From contig JAKAFV010000022.1 in NCBI GenBank assembly GCA_021817915.1, positions 1 to 6,980 on the forward strand: DNA of 6,980 bases, given 5' to 3'. Below, one piece after another: positions 1 through 4,902 of this stretch (its first letter is position 1; each line of letters starts with the position of its first letter). Below the pieces are notes generated by a model. The model saw only the letters and a program-made list of their open reading frames with translations. It had not been told where the DNA came from and searched no databases. The translations under genes were made by a program, and so were the position numbers. The stretch comes from a bacterium. Lineage in GTDB: Bacteria > Patescibacteriota > Minisyncoccia > UBA6257 > UBA9933.

Positions 1-152
1 AAATCTCCGCCTTGGAGAAAAGAGTAGAAAAGGACGGAATTGTTGCTGTTTTTCTCGGGAAAGACTCGGAAAATAACCGGTACATCAGGGTTCGCGTAGT
101 AGATACAGGGCAATACAAATTTTGGCCAGCGAAAAAGGTGAGATTTCAATAA
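1..152 (+). CDS. 3' end of an unrecognised protein gene (partial)
   Basis: An open frame enters from the left edge (first full codon at 3) and ends at TAA 150-152, giving 49 residues. It begins ISALEKRVEKDG and ends FWPAKKVRFQ. The frame has no start codon requirement here because the gene begins outside the window. The other two forward frames close early (TAG at 25, TAA near 74), which favours this one. The visible part looks like a charged helix followed by short beta strands (GIVAVFLGKD, YIRVRVVDTG), as in a small globular domain tail. I recognise no family. The next gene starts 26 bases after its stop on the same strand, so the two are probably co-transcribed. Codon choice is mixed and resembles the two genes that follow, not the AT-rich housekeeping genes further right. 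Confidence 0.6.
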   Translation, partial: ISALEKRVEKDGIVAVFLGKDSENNRYIRVRVVDTGQYKFWPAKKVRFQ

Positions 153-163
153 CGCGTCTTAAG

Positions 164-172
164 AAAGGAGGG
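164..172 (+). promoter_or_regulatory. strong Shine-Dalgarno site deciding the GTG start at 179
   Basis: AAAGGAGGG is a full match to the anti-SD core, with six to seven bases before GTG 179. It sits between the stop of the upstream partial gene (152) and the start it serves. It is one of only two strong SD sites seen in the window. Confidence 0.75.
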
Positions 173-178
173 AGTGCC

Positions 179-454
179 GTGGATAATAAGGCTATCAGGG
201 ATAAAAGGGTCTGCCTTATGATTTTGGCGAAAGAGGCGATAGTCCATCTTCTGGATGTTTGTTGCGGGTCTTTTGAGAAGACTGACCCGCGGTATGCTCA
301 GCTCCAGGACATCCTTCTCGAGGCCGGACTGAGCCCTGAAGATTTCATCCGGGCCGATGCCAAAGCCCGGAATGAATACAGAAAACTGATGAGAACAAGA
401 AGAGCTACGGTTCTGGCGGCCGTTTTTACTCGCCGTTCTATAAGATTTAATTAG
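179..454 (+). CDS. small unrecognised helical protein, 91 aa
   Basis: The start chosen is GTG at 179, because AGGAGG at 166-171 sits seven bases upstream, an ideal ribosome binding site. The longer reading from TTG 122 would overlap the upstream gene and lacks such a site. The product begins MDNKAIRDKRVC and ends FTRRSIRFN. It looks mostly alpha-helical. There is a hydrophobic helix around residues 11-28 that contains a Cys-Cys pair, a charged middle with a possible helix-turn (AGLSPEDFIRADAKA, about 48-62), and a strongly basic tail with many arginines. There is no signal peptide and no clear membrane segment. The basic tail could suit nucleic-acid or ribosome contact, but that is only a guess. 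Leucine is coded almost entirely by CTN. An intrinsic terminator follows at 481-511. I recognise no family. Confidence 0.65.
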   Translation: MDNKAIRDKRVCLMILAKEAIVHLLDVCCGSFEKTDPRYAQLQDILLEAGLSPEDFIRADAKARNEYRKLMRTRRATVLAAVFTRRSIRFN

Positions 455-480
455 TCCGGTTTGCGCCGGGCTGGTACAAC

Positions 481-511
481 GCCGTTTCCTTGGAGGAGGA
501 GCGGCTTTTTT
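481..511 (+). terminator. intrinsic terminator after the 91-aa gene
   Basis: GCCGTTTC (481-488) pairs with GAGGAGCGGC (best 498-505) to give about eight pairs, two of them G-U, with a loop of about nine bases. Six T residues follow (506-511). It lies 27 bases after the TAG of the 91-aa gene, in the right place and direction. Confidence 0.65.
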
Positions 512-512
512 A

Positions 513-558
513 TTAAAATTAAAACCCCCGTTGCCGTTGAAACGTGACAATGGGGGTT
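513..558 (-). terminator. intrinsic terminator of the leftward 159-aa gene
   Basis: AACCCCCGTTG (523-533) and CAATGGGGGTT (548-558) form an 11-pair stem with a single G-T wobble. A 14-base loop contains a small nested CGTT/AACG pairing. On the minus strand the hairpin is followed by a T-rich stretch (TTTTAATTTTAATAAA). It begins two bases past the stop codon of the leftward gene. The two convergent transcripts therefore each have their own terminator, placed back to back. Confidence 0.75.
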
Positions 559-559
559 G

Positions 560-1039
560 CTACATAATTTTCGCTATTTCTCTTCTCGCTGCATAAAAGC
601 GTTGTGCGTGGCCGTTGTTGCCGTGTTGGCCTGTTAGCACCGGAGCATCGTCGCCGTTGAGAATAATGCCTAGTTTCACACCCTCATTGGCGCGATACTT
701 ATCCGTGATACCAAGAAATACTTCGGTAACCGCTGCTACAAGAACTGCTTTCCCGTAAAGTTGAGGGAGGGTAATCTCTACGGTAACGGTCCCGGATTTC
801 GGAGTTGTTACGATATTAATTACAGAAATCGCTATGGCAACAGAGCGACTTCTTTTGGGCGGGACAAACACGACTCCGAGCGTATTTGCCATTTCTGTGA
901 GGTTCTCGATTCTTGCTCTTCTGATTTTGCTCATCAGAAGGGGGAATTCCTCCCTCATTTTTTCTAAAATCTTCTCGTACAAGTAGGGAGACACTTGTAT
1001 GAGCGAAAACAACGGTAGGTCGCTTAAAATTCTTGCCAC
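560..1039 (-). CDS. unrecognised protein, 159 aa
   Basis: The start chosen is GTG at 1039-1037. It is preceded by AAAGGAG (1054-1048) at eight bases and by a promoter whose -35 box ends at 1111. A reading from ATG 1111 would begin inside that promoter. The product begins MARILSDLPLFSLIQ and ends AARREIAKIM. Residues 1-50 look helical and amphipathic, with a charged stretch (EKILEKMREEF). A hydrophobic, beta-looking half follows, with runs such as VAIAISVINIV and AVLVAAVTEVFLGI near residues 68-78 and 96-109. Near the end is a Gly/Asn/His-rich segment (TGQHGNNGHAQRF, about 137-149). There is no signal peptide or clear transmembrane helix. I recognise no family. It is transcribed alone, converging on the 91-aa gene and diverging from rnhB. 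Codon use is less AT-rich than in the genes to the right. Confidence 0.65.
   Translation of the reverse strand: MARILSDLPLFSLIQVSPYLYEKILEKMREEFPLLMSKIRRARIENLTEMANTLGVVFVPPKRSRSVAIAISVINIVTTPKSGTVTVEITLPQLYGKAVLVAAVTEVFLGITDKYRANEGVKLGIILNGDDAPVLTGQHGNNGHAQRFYAARREIAKIM
918..940. repeat. small perfect inverted repeat inside the 159-aa gene
   Basis: CTTCTGAT (918-925) and ATCAGAAG (933-940) are perfect 8-base arms around a 7-base loop, coding for LLMSKIRR on the minus strand. There is no T-run on either side, so it is not a terminator. It could be chance. Confidence 0.35.
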
Positions 1040-1047
1040 GGCAGTGT

Positions 1048-1054
1048 CTCCTTT
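1048..1054 (-). promoter_or_regulatory. Shine-Dalgarno site deciding the GTG start at 1039
   Basis: On the minus strand AAAGGAG lies eight bases before GTG. An ATG sits just upstream, and its own reading frame would include the SD as coding sequence. The GTG is therefore the better start. Confidence 0.7.
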
Positions 1055-1082
1055 CATTATTTTTTTGTGATGACCTGCTTTG

Positions 1083-1111
1083 TTTATAGATGGTTTTAAA
1101 CGGCAAATCAA
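1083..1111 (-). promoter_or_regulatory. sigma-70-type promoter of the 159-aa gene
   Basis: On the minus strand TTGATT (1111-1106) and TATAAA (1088-1083) are separated by exactly 17 bases. Each box differs from its consensus (TTGACA, TATAAT) at one or two positions. Transcription would start near 1076, leaving a leader of about 37 bases that contains the SD. This is the clearest promoter in the window. Confidence 0.65.
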
Positions 1112-1137
1112 GGGGAGGTGGGATTTTCCCAGTTAAG

Positions 1138-1146
1138 TGCTAAAAT
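1138..1146 (+). promoter_or_regulatory. possible extended -10 promoter for rnhB
   Basis: TGCTAAAAT fits the TGnTATAAT extended -10 pattern with one mismatch. No good -35 box lies 17 bases upstream. The expected transcription start (about 1152-1154) falls on the ATG at 1153, so the rnhB transcript may have no leader. This agrees with the lack of an SD near that ATG. Confidence 0.35.
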
Positions 1147-1152
1147 CATTTT

Positions 1153-1779
1153 ATGGCGTTGAAGAAAATAAAATATATTATTGGTATAGACGAAGTTGGG
1201 CGAGGGCCATTAGCAGGGAATGTGACAGTCGCCGCTGTTGCGATGGCAAAAAAATTAAAACTTAAAACTCGGAATTTGAAACTTAGAGATTCTAAAAAGC
1301 TGACTTCGCGCCAGCGTGAAATTTGGTTTAGCTGTATAAAAAAAGAATTATGCCTGCCATATGCCGTGGCGAGCGTTTCGCCAAGAGCGATAGACAAAAT
1401 AAATATTTCCGAGGCGGCGAATTTAGCAGCTAGCCGCGCATTTAATAAATTAATTTTAAAACTAAAAAAACCTGCTTCCCTCGAGGGAAGCAGAATCTTT
1501 CTTGATGGCGGTTTGTTTCTTCAAAGCTCAAAACTTAAAATTTGGGATTTAAAGCCCAAGACAATAATTAAAGGCGACGAGAAAATTCCGGCGATTTCGC
1601 TGGCTTCAATTGTCGCCAAGGTGAGCCGTGACAGGCAAATGAAAAATTTAAGTAAAAAATATCCGCAGTACGGGCTTGAAAAGCATAAGGGCTATGGCAC
1701 AAAAGAGCATTTTAAGGCGATTAAAAAGCACGGCCCGTCAAAAATACACAGATTGACCTTTTTAAAGAAAATGCGTTAG
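1153..1779 (+). CDS. rnhB: ribonuclease HII
   Basis: This enzyme cuts RNA in RNA-DNA hybrids, including single ribonucleotides left in DNA. At 208 aa it has the usual family length. The signature GIDEVGRGPLAG is at residues 11-22, DSKKLT at 46-51, a KGDEKIPAISLASIVAKVSRDR-type block at 140-161 (GD then ASI.AKV.RD), HKGYGTKEH at 178-186, and GPSKIHRL near the end. The four metal-binding acids are all present: D13, E14, D118 (in FLDGG) and D142. The start lacks an SD and may be leaderless. Two places look inserted relative to the family. One is a Lys/Leu-rich run just before DSKKLT (about 34-45). The other is PASLEGSR at 107-114, encoded by a perfect 22-bp palindrome just before the FLDGG active-site strand. 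mreC begins 11 bases after the TAG stop. The catalytic set is intact, so the enzyme is probably active. Confidence 0.96.
   Translation: MALKKIKYIIGIDEVGRGPLAGNVTVAAVAMAKKLKLKTRNLKLRDSKKLTSRQREIWFSCIKKELCLPYAVASVSPRAIDKINISEAANLAASRAFNKLILKLKKPASLEGSRIFLDGGLFLQSSKLKIWDLKPKTIIKGDEKIPAISLASIVAKVSRDRQMKNLSKKYPQYGLEKHKGYGTKEHFKAIKKHGPSKIHRLTFLKKMR
1249..1290 (+). repeat. low-complexity AT-rich insertion in rnhB
   Basis: Repeated variants of TTAAAACTTAAAACT and TTTGAAACTTAGA code for KKLKLKTRNLKLR, just ahead of the conserved DSKKLT block. RNase HII usually has a short loop here. The run resembles the AT-rich repeat peptides seen in pheT and mreC of this window. It is less regular than those, so it may simply be a divergent loop. 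Confidence 0.4.
1464..1493 (-). repeat. 22-bp perfect palindrome in rnhB, shaped like an antisense terminator
   Basis: CTGCTTCCCTC (1472-1482) is followed directly by its exact reverse complement GAGGGAAGCAG (1483-1493). On the sense strand a run of seven A precedes it (1464-1470). Read on the minus strand, this is a GC-rich hairpin followed by a seven-T run, the form of an intrinsic terminator. It codes in frame for PASLEGSR between the LKLKK helix end and the FLDGG strand of RNase HII. Both the location and the perfect symmetry suggest an inserted palindromic element. Confidence 0.75.
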
Positions 1780-1790
1780 TATAAACAAAT

Positions 1791-2432
1791 ATGAAGCGGT
1801 ACATCCTTGCGGTTTCAATAATTATTTTAATAATAGTTATTTTCTTCACAGGATTCTTTTTTAAAAAAGAACGTTTTTTTGACGAGAATATCCAGCTTAG
1901 AAAAGAAAATGAAAATCTGAAGGCCGAGCTCCAAAAGTATCAAATATTAAGTATCAAGTATCAAGAACCGACAGACGGCTATTTAACGGTTAAAGTTTTT
2001 TCAACTTATCCCTTTAATGTCAAAAGCCAAATAACTGTGAATGTCGGCGAGGCGCAGGGCGTAAAAAAACTTATGCCGGCGCTTTTTGGAAGAAATATTT
2101 TACTTGGCCAAGTTATTGAGGTTTCAAAAAATTACAGTTCTATCCAGACGATTTTTGACCCAGGCTGGCAGTTGCCAGTAAGAATCGGCGAAAAAGAAAT
2201 AAACGGGCTTTTACAAGGCGGAAACGAGCCTAAAATAACATTTATAGAAAAGGACAAGCCGATAACCGTCGGCGATGCCGTTTATTCCGCTAAGCAAGGC
2301 TTTCCTTTGGGCTTGAAAGTTGGAGAAATATCAGAGATTAAAGAATCGGCGCCCGGAGTTTTTAAGGAAGCGGTTTTAACAACTCCTTTTAATATAGGCG
2401 CTTTAAGAGAGGTAGAAATTTTATTGCAATGA
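1791..2432 (+). CDS. mreC: cell-shape protein MreC
   Basis: MreC is the membrane-anchored, periplasm-facing scaffold of the elongation (rod) complex that links wall synthases to MreB. The 213-aa product has a single N-terminal membrane anchor (about residues 4-24, ILAVSIIILIIVIFFTGFFF), then KK, then a charged coiled coil (about 29-50, ENIQLRKENENLKAELQ). The beta-rich MreC core starts near 62. Family marks include VNVGEAQGVKKLMPAL (80-95, like the usual 'G...GV..GMPV'), GQVIEV, and a second barrel with VGDAVYSA...FPLGLKVGEI. It is short for MreC but has both barrels. A direct repeat at 1935-1965 lengthens the linker between coil and core. There is no SD, and the start follows rnhB by 11 bases. 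Its TGA stop overlaps the mreD start. MreB and the wall synthases are not in the window. Confidence 0.88.
   Translation: MKRYILAVSIIILIIVIFFTGFFFKKERFFDENIQLRKENENLKAELQKYQILSIKYQEPTDGYLTVKVFSTYPFNVKSQITVNVGEAQGVKKLMPALFGRNILLGQVIEVSKNYSSIQTIFDPGWQLPVRIGEKEINGLLQGGNEPKITFIEKDKPITVGDAVYSAKQGFPLGLKVGEISEIKESAPGVFKEAVLTTPFNIGALREVEILLQ
1935..1965 (+). repeat. AGTATCAA direct repeats in mreC
   Basis: Three copies of (A)GTATCAA lie at 1936-1943, 1950-1957 and 1957-1964, coding for KYQILSIKYQ at the end of the coiled coil. The linker position tolerates insertions. The peptide is very like the YKIQNT type repeat in pheT. Confidence 0.6.
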
Positions 2433-2863
2433 AATTTTTTTCCCTTATTTTGTCCGTCGGGGTTTTGAGCGTTATACAATCATACGGGTTTTCGGTTTTC
2501 GGCGTTGCGCCGAATTTGGCGCTGTCGGCGGTTGTGGCGGCCTCCTTTTTTGCCGCGAATTTTTTTGAAGGAATTTTTTTAGTTTTGCTCGCTTCTTTGA
2601 TATTAAAATTCGGTTCGGGGTTTGAAACGGGGATTTTAACTTTCGCGCTTATTGGAGCGGTAATCGCGATTGCGGCGAAATTTATTCCTTGGCGTTATTT
2701 TGCGGGAAATTTAATCGCGCTTGTAATCGCGGTTTTGCTTTTTTACGCCTTTTTAAACCCAGGCTTAATTTTATCCCTGGTGTTCGCAAAGGAATTATTT
2801 TTGGATATAGTTGCTTCCTCTCTTATTTTTGCCTTTTTGTATTTTTTGTGGCAAGATAAATAA
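2429..2863 (+). CDS. mreD: MreD-like membrane protein
   Basis: This is a 144-aa, very hydrophobic protein with five or six membrane helices (roughly 4-22, 28-44, 47-64, 68-85, 91-110 and 112-141). It has short polar links and ends in WQDK. MreD is the integral-membrane partner of MreC in the elongation complex. The sequence is poorly conserved in general, so the call rests on three things: size, topology, and its place directly after mreC with an ATGA overlap (ATG 2429, mreC TGA 2430-2432). That overlap implies coupled translation. A GAGAGGT stretch at 2407-2413 is rather far upstream to act as an SD. pheT starts one base after its TAA. A generic ECF-transporter S-type or other small membrane protein is the alternative, but the context favours MreD. 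Confidence 0.75.
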   Translation: MKFFSLILSVGVLSVIQSYGFSVFGVAPNLALSAVVAASFFAANFFEGIFLVLLASLILKFGSGFETGILTFALIGAVIAIAAKFIPWRYFAGNLIALVIAVLLFYAFLNPGLILSLVFAKELFLDIVASSLIFAFLYFLWQDK

Positions 2864-2864
2864 T

Positions 2865-4868
2865 ATGAAATTTTCTTATACTTTAATTAAAAAATTGGCG
2901 CCGGTTGTAAAAAGCAAAAAAGATTTAATTGAAAAATTGAACGAATTTGCTTTTGAAGCGGTTGATGCGGGCGGAAATTCTTTTGAGGTGGCGCTTCCAG
3001 CGAACAGATATTCCGACGCGGCTTCGCACATCGGTATTGCCCGAGAGATATCCGCCATCTACGGAAAAAAATTTGATTCGCCGGTTTTTAATTTAAAGCC
3101 TTCAAAAAATAACGGTTCGGCAAAGGCAAATTTTAAAGTTTCAATAGAAGACAAAAAATTGTGCCCGCGGTACATGGGCAGATATTTTGAAAACGTTAAA
3201 TTCGGGGCATCTCCGAAATGGATGAAGGATGTTTTGGAAGAGTGCGGTCTAAGGCCGATAAACGCGGTGGTTGATGTTATGAATTACGTGATGCTTGAAA
3301 CGGGTCAGCCGTTGCACGCTTTTGATTACGACAAAATAGCCCAATCTCAAATTATCGTCCGCCGGGCGAAAAAAGGCGAGAGAATAGTTTCGTTAGACGG
3401 CAAAAATTATGAACTTAATGAGAATATTTTAGTAATTGCCGACGCTAAAAAGCCATTGGCAATTGCCGGAATAAAAGGCGGGAAAATCGCCGAAGTCGAG
3501 CCGAACACAAAACGGATTGTTGTTGAAGCGGCGAATTTTACCGGCGCCCCTATTTATAGAGCCTCAAAATCGCTCAAGCTCGCGACAGACGCTTCCGTAA
3601 TTTTTTCGCACAATATTTCTCCCGTTTTGGCTGAAATCGGCCTGAAAAGAGCGGGCCAATTGCTTGAAGAAATCGCCGGAGCGAAAGCGGGAAAAACGAT
3701 TGACGCGAGCTATGTGAAACCGGGCAAAAAAGTAATAAAATTTGACGTCGAGAAATTTAAAAAATTAATCGGCGTTGATTTAAGCGCGAAGGTGTGCGCC
3801 GATTATTTAAGCAATCTCGGGTTTGAAATAATACAAAATACAAAATACAAAATACAAAATACATTTATCGTAAATGTTCCGGCTTGGCGGTGCGATGTTT
3901 CTATTTTTGAAGATTTGGCGGAGGAAATTGCCAGGCTTTATGGTTTAAATAAGCTAAAATCGCAACCGCCCAAAATTCACATTCATCCGTCGGGCTTTGA
4001 AGACCAAATTGTTTTTAAAGATAAACTAAGAAAAGTTTTGGCCGGTTTTGGATTTGACGAGATTTTAAATTATTCTTTTATCGGCGAAGATGACTTGGGT
4101 AAAAATCCAGCGTGGAAAAATAAATTATTGGAGCTTGAAAATCCCATTAGCGATAAAGCGAAATACATGAGGCCGTCTTTGGCGCCGAATCTTATTAAAA
4201 ACATAGAGCCTAATTTCAGATTTTTTGACGGCATTAAAATTTTTGAAATAGGAAAAGTTTTTTACGCGAATGCTCCGGAAAAATTAAATTTAGGAATTTT
4301 AATAGCGTCCAAAAGGGATAAGCAAATTTTCTTTGAGCTTAAAGGAATTATTGAAAATATATTTAAGAGCATAGGATTGGTTGATTATATGATGCCTGAG
4401 CCGGAAAAAGGAGCTTGGGTTGATGATTTTGCCGGAAATTTGATTTCGGGTGAAATTTTAGAAATTGAATCGGACGAAAAAATTATCGGCTATCTTGGCA
4501 GGGTTGATTATTCCGGCGCTGAAGCGGTTTTGGCGGAAATAGATTTGGATATTTTATTAGAATTAATTGAGGAAGAGCATGAATACCGGCCATTGGCGAA
4601 ATATCCTTCAATAATGCGCGACATTTCCATTTTGGTTAGCCCCGCGGTTAAGGTTGGAGAAATGATGAGGCTTATCCAGCAATCGGATTTAAAATATATT
4701 GAAGACGTGGATATGATTGACGAATATGAAATGAACGGCAAGCGGAGCCTGACGTTTAGAATTATTTTTCAGGCGGAAGATCGCACCCTTAAAGAAAAAG
4801 AGGCAAGCGATGAAATGGAAAAAATTAAAAAACTTCTTAAGTCTAAGTTTGGGGCAGAGATTAGATAA
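2865..4868 (+). CDS. pheT: phenylalanine--tRNA ligase beta subunit, lacking the N-terminal tRNA-binding domain
   Basis: This is the beta chain of the (alpha-beta)2 enzyme that charges tRNA-Phe. The start is ATG 2865, one base after the mreD stop. An 18-codon upstream extension is only mreD overlap. The protein is 667 aa, against roughly 790 for the usual bacterial form. The N-terminus (FSYTLIKKLAP) runs within 45 residues into the B3/B4 entry ALPANRYSDAASHIGIAREI. The OB-fold tRNA-binding (EMAP-like) domain normally placed there is therefore absent. Then come the B3/B4 editing region with VVDVMNYVMLETGQPLHAFD (135-154), B5 (about 287-365, with VNVPAWRCDV and DLAEEIARLYG), the catalytic-like core (ELENPISDKAKYMRPSL, 423-439), and a C-terminal ferredoxin-like anticodon-binding domain (YRPLAKYPSIMRDISI onward, 574-667). 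A heptamer repeat inserts IQNTKYKIQNT into B5. pheS, usually adjacent, is not here. Confidence 0.95.
   Translation: MKFSYTLIKKLAPVVKSKKDLIEKLNEFAFEAVDAGGNSFEVALPANRYSDAASHIGIAREISAIYGKKFDSPVFNLKPSKNNGSAKANFKVSIEDKKLCPRYMGRYFENVKFGASPKWMKDVLEECGLRPINAVVDVMNYVMLETGQPLHAFDYDKIAQSQIIVRRAKKGERIVSLDGKNYELNENILVIADAKKPLAIAGIKGGKIAEVEPNTKRIVVEAANFTGAPIYRASKSLKLATDASVIFSHNISPVLAEIGLKRAGQLLEEIAGAKAGKTIDASYVKPGKKVIKFDVEKFKKLIGVDLSAKVCADYLSNLGFEIIQNTKYKIQNTFIVNVPAWRCDVSIFEDLAEEIARLYGLNKLKSQPPKIHIHPSGFEDQIVFKDKLRKVLAGFGFDEILNYSFIGEDDLGKNPAWKNKLLELENPISDKAKYMRPSLAPNLIKNIEPNFRFFDGIKIFEIGKVFYANAPEKLNLGILIASKRDKQIFFELKGIIENIFKSIGLVDYMMPEPEKGAWVDDFAGNLISGEILEIESDEKIIGYLGRVDYSGAEAVLAEIDLDILLELIEEEHEYRPLAKYPSIMRDISILVSPAVKVGEMMRLIQQSDLKYIEDVDMIDEYEMNGKRSLTFRIIFQAEDRTLKEKEASDEMEKIKKLLKSKFGAEIR
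3831..3863 (+). repeat. ATACAAA heptamer tandem repeat in pheT
   Basis: About 4.7 exact copies of ATACAAA occupy 33 bases. They code for IQNTKYKIQNT at residues 323-333, a loop of the B5 domain between LGFEII and the strand FIVNVPAW. The insert length is a multiple of three, so the frame is kept although the unit is seven bases. The same CAAAATACAAAAT wording occurs in the dnaB-cysS spacer. Confidence 0.85.
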
Positions 4869-4902
4869 GAAAATACTCCCGCCATGGCGGGAGTATTTTC
4901 TT
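4867..4902. terminator. perfect 36-bp palindrome, bidirectional terminator of pheT and dnaB
   Basis: The left arm runs from AAGAAAATACTCCCGCCA (4867-4884). The right arm (4885-4902) is its exact reverse complement. The GC core CTCCCGCC/GGCGGGAG is flanked by AAAATA and TATTTT, so each strand has a hairpin with a T-rich 3' side. It starts within the pheT TAA (4866-4868) and ends on the outer base of the dnaB TAA (4902-4904). It thus serves both convergent genes. Confidence 0.85.

Noticed and set aside
122..178. Longer version of the 91-aa gene from TTG 122
   Set aside because: It would overlap the end of the upstream gene, and an excellent SD points to GTG 179.
456..469. CCGG...CCGG mini-hairpin after the 91-aa gene
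   Set aside because: Only four pairs and no T-run. The better terminator is at 481-511.
146..550. Leftward 134-codon frame opposite the 91-aa gene
   Set aside because: It covers the well-supported rightward gene with its SD, and runs through both terminators. Its residues are typical of antisense reading, with no SD.
1040..1111. Longer version of the 159-aa gene from ATG 1111
   Set aside because: The start would fall on the -35 box of its own promoter, and the SD is placed for GTG 1039.
1753..1785. Possible promoter for mreC (TTGACC with TATAAA)
   Set aside because: The spacing is about 21 bases, too long for a standard promoter, and mreC is probably read through from rnhB.
2430..2432. TGA read as an amino acid (alternative genetic code)
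   Set aside because: mreC ends at the normal family position at this TGA, and mreD starts across it, so the standard bacterial code fits.
2811..2864. Eighteen-codon N-terminal extension of PheT
   Set aside because: It lies inside mreD in another frame. The family alignment begins at the MKFSY residue coded from 2865.
3831..3863. CRISPR array or iterons
   Set aside because: The units are contiguous 7-mers without spacers and lie inside a coding region. Nothing points to a replication origin.
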